A DNA stretch of 42,167 bases, from positions 1-42,167 of the forward strand of contig JBIPNH010000010.1 of the NCBI GenBank assembly GCA_044373665.1. Direction: 5' to 3'. This DNA is from JABMMZ01 sp044373665. GTDB lineage: Bacteria; Bacteroidota; Bacteroidia; NS11-12g; UBA955. Positions 1 to 9,201 of the stretch are shown here, piece after piece (positions within the stretch are counted from its first letter, which is position 1; every line of letters begins with the position of its first letter). Both the position numbers and the translations under genes were made by a program. The notes beneath the pieces were generated by a model that worked only from the letters and a program-made list of their open reading frames with translations, did no database searches and was not told the DNA's origin.

Positions 1-1101
1 GATGGTGTATTTGGTAATCAAACAGATACAATTACATCTACTAACGATACAATGAGTCACAGATACACTAAAGCAGGTACTTACTCTATTTTCTTATACC
101 AATACTTTAAATTAAAAGTAGGTAATACTACAAAAACATGTTCTGTGGTATATCCGGACACAACGAATGGTCAAGAAGCTCACTTTACTATTGAAATAAC
201 CGCCTATGACAGTTCAAAAGTTAGTGCCACACCAGTCGATGTGTGTATCGGTGACACAGTCTTTATCAATGGTGAAGTTCATCCTTATGGTAGATACACT
301 AACTACAAATGGAATTTCGGTGTCAATAGTACTGATACTTTAATTTCACCTGATACTGCTCAAAAAAGAACATACAACGCTCCTGGTAGATATGTGATAA
401 GATTCAGTGGTGACGTTAATTCCGCTTCATCTCTAATTAAAATATGTCCTGGCGAAGACAGTGTAGTAGTAAATGTTGGTAATGTAGTGGCTGACTTCCA
501 AATTGACTCCACGAACAAACCGGTATTCTGTTTCAATAATACTTCTACAAACAATGTGAAAAACTTCTGGTCATTCTACAATGATGGTTCTAACATAAAT
601 AACCCTACAGGTAATAAACCTACCCCTAAAATCTATAACAGAACAACGGATGGTCAAGAATTAAATGACCCTCAAGTTTGTGAAGACTACAGAGACTCAC
701 TAGGCGAATACTGGGTATGTTTAGAAGTTGAAAATGCTATTGGTTGTACAGATACTATTTGTAAAAAAGTATACAATGACTTTAAAGCATCTATTCGTCC
801 ACCAAACGTATTTACTCCTAACACAGATAATTTCACTGGAGTTGATAAAGAAGGTTTAGTTGGTAATAACGTCTTCAACATCGAGATTAACGGTCATGTT
901 AAATATGATTTAGTAATTTACGACAGATGGGGAGTTAGAGTATTTGAATCTACAGACTCAAATAAAGATTGGAACGGTAAAGTAAATAATACTGGTGCTG
1001 ATTGTCCAGACGGAACCTACTACTATATCTTGAAATACAGATATAAAGGTATCGACAAAGACGAAGAAGTTCTTAATGGTGTTGTAAGAATCATCCGTTA
1101 A
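1..1101 (+). CDS. PKD-type surface protein with T9SS type B C-terminal domain (5' partial)
   Basis: The reading frame is already open at base 1, so this is the last 366 codons of a longer secreted protein; the ATG at 52 is only an internal Met. The visible part has PKD/Ig-like beta domains with typical segments such as YKWNFG and GRYVIRF. It ends in a gliding motility-associated C-terminal domain: NVFTPN near 780-830, YDRWGVRVFES near 920-950, GTYYYILKY near 1015, and a terminal GVVRIIR. In Bacteroidota this type B tail directs cargo through the type IX secretion system to the cell surface or medium. The ligand or adhesion role is unknown. A strong terminator follows at once. The domain class is secure; the function and full length are not visible. 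Confidence 0.9.
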   Translation, partial: DGVFGNQTDTITSTNDTMSHRYTKAGTYSIFLYQYFKLKVGNTTKTCSVVYPDTTNGQEAHFTIEITAYDSSKVSATPVDVCIGDTVFINGEVHPYGRYTNYKWNFGVNSTDTLISPDTAQKRTYNAPGRYVIRFSGDVNSASSLIKICPGEDSVVVNVGNVVADFQIDSTNKPVFCFNNTSTNNVKNFWSFYNDGSNINNPTGNKPTPKIYNRTTDGQELNDPQVCEDYRDSLGEYWVCLEVENAIGCTDTICKKVYNDFKASIRPPNVFTPNTDNFTGVDKEGLVGNNVFNIEINGHVKYDLVIYDRWGVRVFESTDSNKDWNGKVNNTGADCPDGTYYYILKYRYKGIDKDEEVLNGVVRIIR

Positions 1102-1120
1102 TTAACTCTTAAATAATTTA

Positions 1121-1157
1121 AATAAGCCCTGACTAACAATCAGGGCTTATTTTTTTT
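1121..1157 (+). terminator. Rho-independent terminator after the type B T9SS cargo gene
   Basis: A 12-bp stem (core AAGCCCTGA / TCAGGGCTT, 1124-1132 and 1140-1148) surrounds a 7-nt loop and runs into a T tract at 1150-1157. The T tract abuts the -7 box of mnmE, so terminator and next promoter are packed together. Confidence 0.9.
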
Positions 1158-1164
1158 ACCTTTG
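1157..1164 (+). promoter_or_regulatory. Bacteroidota -7 element (TACCTTTG) for mnmE
   Basis: TACCTTTG matches the phylum consensus TAnnTTTG. It lies only 7 nt before the mnmE ATG at 1172, so the transcript would begin at or within a few bases of the start codon. No clear -33 TTTG is seen, because that position falls inside the preceding terminator stem. Confidence 0.6.
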
Positions 1165-1171
1165 CACCGTC

Positions 1172-2575
1172 ATGTTTGCTCATCAATATAACCCTGAAGA
1201 CACCATTGTTGCCATTACTACACCTGCAGGAAAGGGTGCAGTAGGAATGATTAGAATATCTGGCAATAAAGCTTTTTATTTAACGGAGTTATTGATAAAA
1301 AAAGAAATCCATGCTTGGCCTTCTCATACCATCCATTTGAGTCGATTTTATGAAAAAGAAGACATTATAGATGAAGGCTTGGTATTAAAATTTAATGGAC
1401 CCAATAGTTATACAGGCGAAGACACCATTGAACTTAACTGCCATGGTTCACCACTGATTCTTCAAAAAACATTGCAATCCTTAATTTCGTTAGGCGCTAG
1501 AATGGCAGCACCTGGAGAATTTACATTCAGAGCTTTTATAAACGGGAAGCTCGACTTAGCACAAGCAGAAGCAGTAGCTGATGTTATAAACGCTGAAAGT
1601 GAAAAGGGATTGAGCAATGCACTTAAACATTTAAAAGGCGGTTTTTCAAAATCAATCCAAACATTAAGAACCGATTTAATCAAATTTGCTTCTTTAATTG
1701 AACTCGAGCTTGACTTTGGTGAGGAAGATGTTGAATTTGCTGAAAGAGATGCCCTTCTCAACAAAATTGAGGAATTACGAATTGAAATAACCCAATTGAT
1801 TGAATCTTTCAAAGTGGGGAATGCTATATCAAAAGGCATTCCGACCGCAATAGTTGGGAAACCCAATGCAGGCAAATCTTCCCTACTCAACACGATATTG
1901 AATGACGACAGGGCTATTGTTTCAAACATTGCAGGAACAACAAGAGACACTATTGAGGAACTTTTTAATATCAATGGACTCCTTTACAGACTTATTGATA
2001 CCGCAGGAATAAGGGAAACAGAAGATGTAATTGAAAAAATCGGGGTTAAAAAAGCCCTAGAAAAAATAAGTGAAGCAGACATTGTGTTATATCTCATAGA
2101 TGCACAAACCTTTAACATTACTGAACTTCGCGATTTGGTAAATGCCCAATACCATCAAAAGAGTAAATTGATAGTTTGTTTCAATAAAATTGATTTATTA
2201 ACTGAAACTGAGTTATTGGAATTACAAAAAAGCATTAATCACGAAAGGCTTCAAGAACATCAGATTGAAACTCTATTTCTTTCCACGACCAAAAAACATG
2301 GCATTTCGGAATTGAAGGAATTGATGTCAAAAGACATTTTAAATCAATTAAGGGCTAATGAGCAATTGCTTACCAATAACAGACATTACGAGGCCCTAAG
2401 CAAGGCTAATGAGCAACTACTCTTGTGCAAGCAAGCCATAGAACAAAGAATTAGCAATGACCTGTTAGCCGAAGACCTCAAACTCGCCTTGTATCACTTA
2501 GGTGAAGTATCAGGGACTATCAGCAATGATGATCTTTTAGAGTCGATTTTTCGGGATTTTTGTATAGGCAAATAA
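1172..2575 (+). CDS. mnmE: tRNA uridine-5-carboxymethylaminomethyl modification GTPase MnmE
   Basis: MnmE works with MnmG to modify the wobble uridine (U34) of certain tRNAs in the cytoplasm, using a tetrahydrofolate-bound one-carbon unit and GTP hydrolysis. At 467 residues it has the usual family length. The N-terminal folate-binding domain opens with DTIVAITTPAGKGAVGMIR. The embedded G domain shows GKPNAGKS near residues 227-235, DTAGIRET near 275-282 and NKID near 337-340. The protein ends in CIGK, the conserved C-terminal CxGK motif carrying the functionally required Cys. The ATG lies directly after a TAnnTTTG box with almost no leader. It is convergent with the lipoprotein gene at 2634, with no obvious hairpin between them. 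Confidence 0.97.
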   Translation: MFAHQYNPEDTIVAITTPAGKGAVGMIRISGNKAFYLTELLIKKEIHAWPSHTIHLSRFYEKEDIIDEGLVLKFNGPNSYTGEDTIELNCHGSPLILQKTLQSLISLGARMAAPGEFTFRAFINGKLDLAQAEAVADVINAESEKGLSNALKHLKGGFSKSIQTLRTDLIKFASLIELELDFGEEDVEFAERDALLNKIEELRIEITQLIESFKVGNAISKGIPTAIVGKPNAGKSSLLNTILNDDRAIVSNIAGTTRDTIEELFNINGLLYRLIDTAGIRETEDVIEKIGVKKALEKISEADIVLYLIDAQTFNITELRDLVNAQYHQKSKLIVCFNKIDLLTETELLELQKSINHERLQEHQIETLFLSTTKKHGISELKELMSKDILNQLRANEQLLTNNRHYEALSKANEQLLLCKQAIEQRISNDLLAEDLKLALYHLGEVSGTISNDDLLESIFRDFCIGK

Positions 2576-2633
2576 CTACAAATCCTCTATTCATAACGTA
2601 TTATCAAATTGACTTTATGCCGTCATTGAGATA

Positions 2634-3392
2634 TCAATATGTTTTATAGTACTCCAGATAAAACCTATTTTCTAACTTAAATTTTGAATACGGGAACTTA
2701 TAAACACTTGCTTTTTGATTGCAATCATACTTATAATCAAAACTATAAAATTTAGACTGATTGACATTTATTACACGGTTTAAGCTTAATTCATTCACGA
2801 AATGAGAGAATATTTTAGAACTACTCCCTTTGGTATAATAAAACATGTTTTGTATTACTACCGGTGATATTGAATCGTTAAACTGGATAGAACTGCTGTC
2901 TGTAAAATGCTTTAAGTTACAAGCCTTGTATAGTAAAGCAATATTAAACCCTTTAACTAATTTGTGTGTTTTGGGAGGAATTACAACTATTTTGGAGGGA
3001 ATGATTGTATTTGAGGTTTCATACTTTACACCATTCGATGAATATCCATAAATGCGACTGTTAATTCGACTTGAAACAATAGCACTCGATTCCATTTGAA
3101 CCTGATTGGTGTAATAGGGTGAAGCTAAACCATTCATTATAAAATGGGTAAGTTCTAAATCCAAATAAATCAAACTGTCTGTAGTGTTAGTGATTTTAAA
3201 ATCCGAAAAACCTTTTCTTGTCCAAAAATCATATTCAATGACTATATCATTATTCTTGAACACATTTTCGGGCAAAGCAATTACAGCTTGAGTTTTCTTG
3301 AACTCTTGGATTTGGTAATAAGGAATGGGTCCACAGCTTAATAAGAATAAAGCTAAATTAAGTATGATTAAAAATTTGGGATTAAACTGCAT
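2634..3392 (-). CDS. Predicted lipoprotein of unknown function
   Basis: This 252-residue protein begins with a short positively charged and hydrophobic leader ending in LLSC. Cys20 is the likely lipidated residue, so it should be anchored in the outer or inner membrane. The remainder looks like an all-beta periplasmic domain, with alternating hydrophobic stretches such as IVIEYDFWTRKGFSDFKI and IYLDLELTHFIM. I do not recognise a family. It lies 39 nt downstream of the class A PBP gene on the same strand and may be the last gene of the sprE-PBP group, but nothing else ties it to cell-wall synthesis. Membrane location is well supported; function is unknown. Confidence 0.75.
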   Translation of the reverse strand: MQFNPKFLIILNLALFLLSCGPIPYYQIQEFKKTQAVIALPENVFKNNDIVIEYDFWTRKGFSDFKITNTTDSLIYLDLELTHFIMNGLASPYYTNQVQMESSAIVSSRINSRIYGYSSNGVKYETSNTIIPSKIVVIPPKTHKLVKGFNIALLYKACNLKHFTDSSSIQFNDSISPVVIQNMFYYTKGSSSKIFSHFVNELSLNRVINVNQSKFYSFDYKYDCNQKASVYKFPYSKFKLENRFYLEYYKTY

Positions 3393-3431
3393 TTAATAAG
3401 TATTTAAATAATAATTAAAACTCATTTAGCC

Positions 3432-5642
3432 CTATATCCCTAAAGGCGAATCGCTTGGTTGCCCATATTCTTCGGTGTCTTTTTCCTCGAAATATTGACT
3501 GCAATCAAACTCAAAGCTAATTTCTTGTTGTGGCCTGTCTATTGGGTCGAGCCTAATTCCTAATTCCTTGTCTGCCCTGGCTTTATTGATAAAATGAGCA
3601 AAAATTGGCAATGCAGAATGAGCCCCTTGTCCATAATTCGTACTTCTGAATCGCACTTTACGACTGTCGCAACCCACCCAAGTGGCACAAACCAAATCCT
3701 TGGTTACTCCCATAAACCAACCATCACTGTTGCTTTGGGTGGTTCCTGTTTTACCTCCTACCCATCCTTCCACTTTGTAGCGGTTGTGCAAGCGTTGACC
3801 TGTTCCTCTTTTACAAACACCTTCCAACAATTGACACATGACATAAGCTTTTTCTTCGGTTAGTACCTGTCTAATTTTTTGAGGAGAAAACTCAGCCAAT
3901 ATATTCCCGTTTTTGTCTTCAATTCGAGTGATATAGGTGGGTTCAACCCAATATCCTTTATTAGCAAATGTAGAAAAAGCACCCGCCATATCGAAAGGGG
4001 AAATATCTGTTACGCCCAAACAAATAGATGGATATGGTTCTAATTTGGCACTGTCTATTCCCATTTTCCTTACAAACTCAATCACGTTTTGTGGGGCATT
4101 TTCACCCAATGTGTACATCACTTGTGCAACTATACAGTTGGTAGAAGAGGCCAAACCTCTAAACATATTCATTGTGCCACCATAAGAACCATCACTGTTA
4201 CTGACCGTCCAATTTGGATATGGTGGTGGATTATTGGGAAACTGCATACAAGGCGACAATTTATTGTCAATAGCTAAAGCATATACAAATGGTTTGAAGG
4301 TTGAACCAACCTGACGACCTGAACCTTTATTGACATGGTCATATTTAAAATAATGGTGATTAATCCCTCCTACCCATGCTTTTACTTGTCCTGTTGTTGG
4401 TTGAATGGCAATAAAACCTGTATGTAAAAAACGTTTCATGTACTTTACAGAATCCAAAGGACTCATCATGGTATCTATGTCTCCTTTCCAACTAAAAACC
4501 GTCATTTTAGTCTTCTTTCTACAAATCTTCATTATTTTAGAAGTATCGCCGTCAAATTGATCTTTGAGTAATCTGTATCTTTCTGTTTTTCGCAACTCTT
4601 GCATTGGATATTCTGGCAAAACTTTCCAATTTTCATCTCTCCAAGGCTCTCTATTACCCCACGATTTGTCGAACTGTCCTTGCAATTCTGTTAAGTGCAT
4701 TTTTACAGATTCTTCGGCATAAGTCTGTAATTTAGAGTTAATCGTTGTATAAATTTTTAACCCATCTTTGTATAGATTGTAATTTTCACCATTCGGTTTT
4801 TTGTTTTCCTTACACCATTTAGTTAAGTCACGTTTGAGCCATTCTCTAAAATATACAGCCAAACCAGAATTGTGGTCTTCGTATTGGTAATTTAGCTCAA
4901 TTGGCAATGCTTTTAAAGAATCAAAACCATTTTTGGTAATTTTTTCATTACGCAACATTTGACCAAGCACTGTATTTCTTCTAGCCAACGAATTGTTAGG
5001 GTTTCTTTTGGGATTGTAAATGGTTATCGCTTTTAATACCCCTACCAATACCGCTGATTCTTGAATACTTAGGTCAGAGGGTTGTTTGTTAAAAAACTCC
5101 TTAGACGCTGATTTTATACCATAAGAATTACCTGAAAATTGCACCGTATTTAAATACATGGTTGCTATTTCCTCCTTGGTGTATCTTCGTTCGAGTTTAA
5201 TGGCAATAACCCATTCCTTTAATTTTTGTATAAGTCTGATGGGTAAACTAGGTCTAATACCATCTTCGTAGTGGAATAAATTCTTAGCAAGCTGTTGGGT
5301 TATAGTACTGGCACCTCCTTTTTTTCCAAGCCCGACAACAGCACCCATTAAACGTTTAACATCAATCCCTGAGTGGGTAAAAAACCGTTCATCCTCAGTT
5401 GAAATAAGCGCATCAAACATACTTGGGGCAATGTCTCTGTAATCGACATTGGAGCGTTTTTGAATAAAATACTGACCTAAAACAACGCCATCTTCACTGT
5501 ACAATTCACTCGCTAGTGCACTTTTTGGGTTTTCTAACTCTTCAATATCTGGCATATAACCTAATACTCCTAAGTTGACTAAAAAAAAGAATAAAGGAAT
5601 AGATAGTAAAAAATAGAGGTAATATTTCCAGAATTTTGACAT
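3432..5642 (-). CDS. Class A penicillin-binding protein (PBP1A-type transglycosylase/transpeptidase)
   Basis: This bifunctional peptidoglycan synthase polymerises lipid II and cross-links the stem peptides in the periplasm. It has 736 residues, with one N-terminal membrane anchor (about residues 6-27). The GT51 glycosyltransferase domain carries EDERFFTHSGID and GGASTITQQLAKN, followed by RRYTKEEIATMYLN. The transpeptidase domain has the active-site STFK near residue 446, an STN motif (SxN) near 503, and KTGTTQ near 630. All catalytic motifs are intact. The gene starts 10 nt after sprE/porW on the same strand, so the two are probably cotranscribed. In this phylum such proteins are usually annotated penicillin-binding protein 1A; I give no symbol because paralogues exist. 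Confidence 0.95.
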   Translation of the reverse strand: MSKFWKYYLYFLLSIPLFFFLVNLGVLGYMPDIEELENPKSALASELYSEDGVVLGQYFIQKRSNVDYRDIAPSMFDALISTEDERFFTHSGIDVKRLMGAVVGLGKKGGASTITQQLAKNLFHYEDGIRPSLPIRLIQKLKEWVIAIKLERRYTKEEIATMYLNTVQFSGNSYGIKSASKEFFNKQPSDLSIQESAVLVGVLKAITIYNPKRNPNNSLARRNTVLGQMLRNEKITKNGFDSLKALPIELNYQYEDHNSGLAVYFREWLKRDLTKWCKENKKPNGENYNLYKDGLKIYTTINSKLQTYAEESVKMHLTELQGQFDKSWGNREPWRDENWKVLPEYPMQELRKTERYRLLKDQFDGDTSKIMKICRKKTKMTVFSWKGDIDTMMSPLDSVKYMKRFLHTGFIAIQPTTGQVKAWVGGINHHYFKYDHVNKGSGRQVGSTFKPFVYALAIDNKLSPCMQFPNNPPPYPNWTVSNSDGSYGGTMNMFRGLASSTNCIVAQVMYTLGENAPQNVIEFVRKMGIDSAKLEPYPSICLGVTDISPFDMAGAFSTFANKGYWVEPTYITRIEDKNGNILAEFSPQKIRQVLTEEKAYVMCQLLEGVCKRGTGQRLHNRYKVEGWVGGKTGTTQSNSDGWFMGVTKDLVCATWVGCDSRKVRFRSTNYGQGAHSALPIFAHFINKARADKELGIRLDPIDRPQQEISFEFDCSQYFEEKDTEEYGQPSDSPLGI

Positions 5643-5652
5643 AGTTAATTAA

Positions 5653-8208
5653 TTATTTGTTATAGTTTGTATTATAGAATGATTCATAATCCTCGATTAC
5701 TTTATCGGTTACAAAAATAGAAAAATTGTCTTTGCCAATGACAAATTGCTTAAAAAACAGCCCTAAGCCAAGTTCCTCTTTGAACATGTTGTCCTCAGCT
5801 ACTTCTTTAACATACCTTTTGGCATCATCAAGGGATTTGAAATTGTTAACGATTAAAATCTGAAACTTATCTCCTAACAATGAATTGGTTACCCTTAATC
5901 CATCATTGGTATACAAGACTTTGTTTCTGTTTAAGAAAGCAATTTTCACTTTAGTAAAATCGACCGCCTTAGGAATTAAGAGAATATAAAAATGGTCGGC
6001 AGTTTCATTAAACGCATATTTAGTGCTTACCGTATTTGATTCCACTATTTCTCCACGCTTTACTTTAAGTTTATAGACCATTTCTTCGCAACGTTGCGCA
6101 ATTTCAGTATTCGGATAATTGTTGATGATAGCCGATATTTTTTGTTCAAACGTTGCCATGTCTCCTTTTTGAGCATAACACAACGCTTCTACAAAATCGT
6201 ATTGAACTTGAAGAGGGCTTCCTGGATTGCTTTTATCATTCTGAGATTTTAGAGTAATAGCCTCATCGTATTTTTTATCTTTGTATAAACTATAAAAAGC
6301 ACGGTATTGTGTTTCCACCTCTTCTGAAACATTACTCTTAGAAGATTGATTAACTATAGAATCTGACCCTTCAGAGTTTTTAAGAGCTACTAAAAAATTG
6401 CTTGTTGAATCCGAAGATTTAATAAGATTATAGTAATAATCAAACTGTTTAACATCGTTTTTGGTTTGAGCTATTTTGGCCAATAAATACCAAGAATTGA
6501 GTTCAAAGCTATTTTTGGGATATTTAGAATTGAGCTCAAGTAGCATTTTTTGAGCTTTGTCGTATTCTTTTAGGTTTTGGTAATAAACATTCGCTCCTAA
6601 CACATAAGATTCAGCAATTTCGGATTTCATTTTATCCTTATCAGCTTTCGAAAAAGGAATGGCGTCATAATACTTCTTTCTTTCATCGGACACTTTACCC
6701 AAAACCTTTAATTTCTCATCATTGCCATAGTCATTGTTTTCTTGGGCGTCGTTAACTTCTTTCCAAACAGCTGTTTTATTACTACTGATAGCCCAAAAAT
6801 CCATCAATTTACGTGTTCCCCATATTTTTTGAAAATCTTGCAAACCTTTTACTTTAGCTGCTTGGTTGTAAAAAGGGAAGTTGGTAGTACTTACATTTTG
6901 GGCAGTTTGTGTAAATGCATCTTGATTGTTTTTTTGAATTTCTTCAATCCGCTTTGCTTCCAGTTCTTTGTCATTTGCTTCTTTAATGAGCTTATCAATG
7001 GTTTTTTCTCTCAGCTTTTCATTCTCAGAGAGGCGCAACAAGCTGTCTTTCTCTTTGATATTTACCAAATGTTTTATTAAATCACTCAGAACTAAATTCT
7101 TATTTTGAATACTTTGATAATTAGGATTTGTTATTTCCACAGTTCTTGCAGCACTGTCGTAATAGACTTGTGCACTCTCATAATCCTGACTTTTAAAGAA
7201 CAAATCGGCGAGCGCCAAATAACTTAAACTTTTGATACCTATGTCAGATGTTTTAGAAGAGAGTGCGTGCTTAAATTCCGAAATTGCCTTAGGTTCATTT
7301 TTATCTAACAGTTCAAGTTGACCTAGTTCATAATAGATAACATCAAAATAATCGATGTTTTTATCATCCTTAAGCATGCCTTGCAACAATAGTTTGGCGT
7401 TTCTGATTTCACCTCTATTTTTTATGTTAATCGCTTTAACAATATTAAGTTTCGCGTTGAAGGCAAATTCATACGGAGGATTAATTTTGATAACCTTTTT
7501 ATATTTTTCAACCCCTTGATAGTTGTTTTTGGTGATTATATACAATTGGGCTAACACGAAATTGTATCTTATTTTGCTTGCTTTGTTTTTAAAATGAGGA
7601 AGCGCATTTTCAAGCAATTTGATAGCAATAAGATATTTTTCTTGTCTAATATTAACAGCCGCACCTGCAATGTCAAGTTGATACAACAGATGTTTACTAA
7701 AGGTTTTATTGGTTTTTAACTTGGTATAAAGCGACTCCGCATCTTCATTTTTGCCTAACTGCAAGTAACTTATAAGTAAGTTAATTTCAGCTTGGTGAGC
7801 TGCAGGAGAATTTTTAAAATTAGAGATTACATATTCATACACCTCAATAGCAGAATAAAAGTCTCCTTTAAAGAAACGGGCATCCCCCATTAAAAGGTAG
7901 GCATCATCTACCCATTTTGATTTACTGTGTTTGTCTATAATATAGGAACATTTTTTAATCGCTTCGTCCATTTTGGCCGCATTCCCTTTTAAAGAGCTTT
8001 CATCAGGATAAGGATACAGATTAAGTATATTTTTAAAATTATCCTTATAACCTGTCGTTGCTTCTAGTTTCGCATCGGTAACTATTACATTTGCATTGTA
8101 GTAATAATTGTAGTGGGACACAGAATTATGCCAAACTTTTGACAACCACGACTGAGCATTGGCAAGACAAGGAACAAGAATCGATATGAGTAGAAACTTT
8201 TTAAACAA
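5653..8208 (-). CDS. sprE: SprE/PorW-like TPR protein of the type IX secretion/gliding machinery
   Basis: This 851-residue exported protein has a signal peptide ending in ANAQ. A conserved N-terminal block follows, with WHN, YNYYYNAN and GYKDNF then LNLYPYPDE, which I recognise from the SprE/PorW family. About ten TPR-like helical hairpins come next (DAYLLMGDARFFKGDFYSAIEVYEYVI is one), then a long charged coiled region around residues 380-430. A C-terminal alpha/beta domain resembles the family's tail. SprE (Flavobacterium) and PorW (Porphyromonas) are needed for T9SS function and link the outer-membrane and trans-periplasmic parts. The known proteins are lipoproteins; here the leader has Cys15 preceded by Pro, a poor lipobox, so signal peptidase I cleavage is more likely. 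The family call rests on sequence memory. Confidence 0.82.
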   Translation of the reverse strand: MFKKFLLISILVPCLANAQSWLSKVWHNSVSHYNYYYNANVIVTDAKLEATTGYKDNFKNILNLYPYPDESSLKGNAAKMDEAIKKCSYIIDKHSKSKWVDDAYLLMGDARFFKGDFYSAIEVYEYVISNFKNSPAAHQAEINLLISYLQLGKNEDAESLYTKLKTNKTFSKHLLYQLDIAGAAVNIRQEKYLIAIKLLENALPHFKNKASKIRYNFVLAQLYIITKNNYQGVEKYKKVIKINPPYEFAFNAKLNIVKAINIKNRGEIRNAKLLLQGMLKDDKNIDYFDVIYYELGQLELLDKNEPKAISEFKHALSSKTSDIGIKSLSYLALADLFFKSQDYESAQVYYDSAARTVEITNPNYQSIQNKNLVLSDLIKHLVNIKEKDSLLRLSENEKLREKTIDKLIKEANDKELEAKRIEEIQKNNQDAFTQTAQNVSTTNFPFYNQAAKVKGLQDFQKIWGTRKLMDFWAISSNKTAVWKEVNDAQENNDYGNDEKLKVLGKVSDERKKYYDAIPFSKADKDKMKSEIAESYVLGANVYYQNLKEYDKAQKMLLELNSKYPKNSFELNSWYLLAKIAQTKNDVKQFDYYYNLIKSSDSTSNFLVALKNSEGSDSIVNQSSKSNVSEEVETQYRAFYSLYKDKKYDEAITLKSQNDKSNPGSPLQVQYDFVEALCYAQKGDMATFEQKISAIINNYPNTEIAQRCEEMVYKLKVKRGEIVESNTVSTKYAFNETADHFYILLIPKAVDFTKVKIAFLNRNKVLYTNDGLRVTNSLLGDKFQILIVNNFKSLDDAKRYVKEVAEDNMFKEELGLGLFFKQFVIGKDNFSIFVTDKVIEDYESFYNTNYNK

Positions 8209-8234
8209 TTATTTTTTATTGAATTAAAACCTAT

Positions 8235-8242
8235 TAACTTTG
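8235..8242 (+). promoter_or_regulatory. -7 element (TAACTTTG) for the M23-bactofilin-atp run
   Basis: TAACTTTG fits TAnnTTTG and lies 37 nt before the ATG at 8280. As no other clear promoter was seen before atpB, it may drive the whole 7-kb group. No TTG lies at the expected -33 position. Confidence 0.5.
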
Positions 8243-8248
8243 AAAACG

Positions 8249-8256
8249 CAAATTTA
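8249..8256 (-). promoter_or_regulatory. -7 element (TAAATTTG) for the sprE-PBP group
   Basis: Reading leftward, TAAATTTG fits TAnnTTTG about 40 nt before the sprE ATG at 8208. It is only 6 nt from the opposing -7 box of the M23 gene. No good -33 TTG is present at the usual spacing. Confidence 0.5.
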
Positions 8257-8279
8257 TTGTTTGTTAAGTAATTTTTTTC

Positions 8280-9188
8280 ATGGATGATAAACAAAATAAG
8301 AGAAAAATTTTAAAAAAGCTCAAAAGCAGGTATAGATTGTTTGTTATCAACGAAACAAACTTTCAAGAAAAAGCCTCTTTAAGCCTTACGCCTTTCAACG
8401 TATTATTGGTTGCTAGTGCGGGTTTGCTTATATTTTCGCTAATCAGTTGGGGTATCTTTACTTTATTTCCCATCATCAAAGATTATTCCCCGGGTTACAA
8501 CACAGGAATTGACGGAAAAGTTAAAAATGAAATCCTAAAGAAGCTAAACAAGCTAGAAACTGAACTCAATATGACCCAAAAAAGGGAATTAGCGCTTAAA
8601 CAAATCATTAACGGAGAAGAAATTACAGCCTATGATATCCCCTATAAAGAGGACAACAGCAGAAAAGTAGAATTAAGTATTAACGAGACCAAAGCAGATG
8701 GTTCGAGAGTAAAAGATGCCCAACAAAAAATAGACAGAGCTCAAAAAACAGATCAAAAACCCTCAGAAGGCAAAAATGGTTCTGTTGCAGAAAATAACCT
8801 TCAGGAAGACTATTACAGGGAATATGATGATTTGTTTTTTACCCCTTTAAAAGGAGAAATTACCCAAATCTTTAATATTCAAAATCCATACATAGAAATT
8901 AAGCCCATAGCAGACGAAACTGTAAAATCCGTGCTAGATGGAACTGTCATTTACAAAGGATGGACGCCAGATTTTGGCTATGCTATTGCGATACAACATG
9001 ACAATAATTGGTTATCGGTATACAAATACAACTTGGGTCTGTACAAAGAGGTTGGCAGCATAGTAAAAGCGGGAGAAACGATAGGTATAATTGGATTTAA
9101 GGAAAATAAAAAAGACATCAAAAAGCTTAGATTTGAGTTGTGGCGAAATGGAATAGCAATGAATCCAAATAATTTGATAGTTTTTTAA
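8280..9188 (+). CDS. Membrane-anchored LytM/M23-family protein, predicted catalytically inactive
   Basis: This 302-residue protein has a basic cytoplasmic start, one transmembrane helix (about residues 39-63), a charged coiled stretch and a C-terminal LytM-like domain (about 185-302). The fold is recognisable from PLKGEITQIFN, VKSVLDGTVIYKGW, GYAIAIQHDNNW, GETIGIIGF and LRFELWRNGIAMNP. However, the zinc ligands are missing. The HxxxD motif is replaced by NPYIE, and the HxH that normally precedes the FE motif reads KLR; only the His of IAIQH remains. A regulatory or scaffold role, as in the inactive LytM proteins EnvC and NlpD, is more likely than peptidase activity. The bactofilin gene follows after 13 nt, a common pairing for M23 proteins that shape the wall. 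Confidence 0.88.
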   Translation: MDDKQNKRKILKKLKSRYRLFVINETNFQEKASLSLTPFNVLLVASAGLLIFSLISWGIFTLFPIIKDYSPGYNTGIDGKVKNEILKKLNKLETELNMTQKRELALKQIINGEEITAYDIPYKEDNSRKVELSINETKADGSRVKDAQQKIDRAQKTDQKPSEGKNGSVAENNLQEDYYREYDDLFFTPLKGEITQIFNIQNPYIEIKPIADETVKSVLDGTVIYKGWTPDFGYAIAIQHDNNWLSVYKYNLGLYKEVGSIVKAGETIGIIGFKENKKDIKKLRFELWRNGIAMNPNNLIVF

Positions 9189-9201
9189 TAATATTGCAAA
9201 C

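Noticed and set aside
1462..1974. 170-codon open frame antisense to mnmE
   Set aside because: It lies entirely within a well-supported mnmE and shows no family features.
3594..4277. Plus-strand frames across the PBP gene
   Set aside because: Antisense shadows of the transpeptidase domain.
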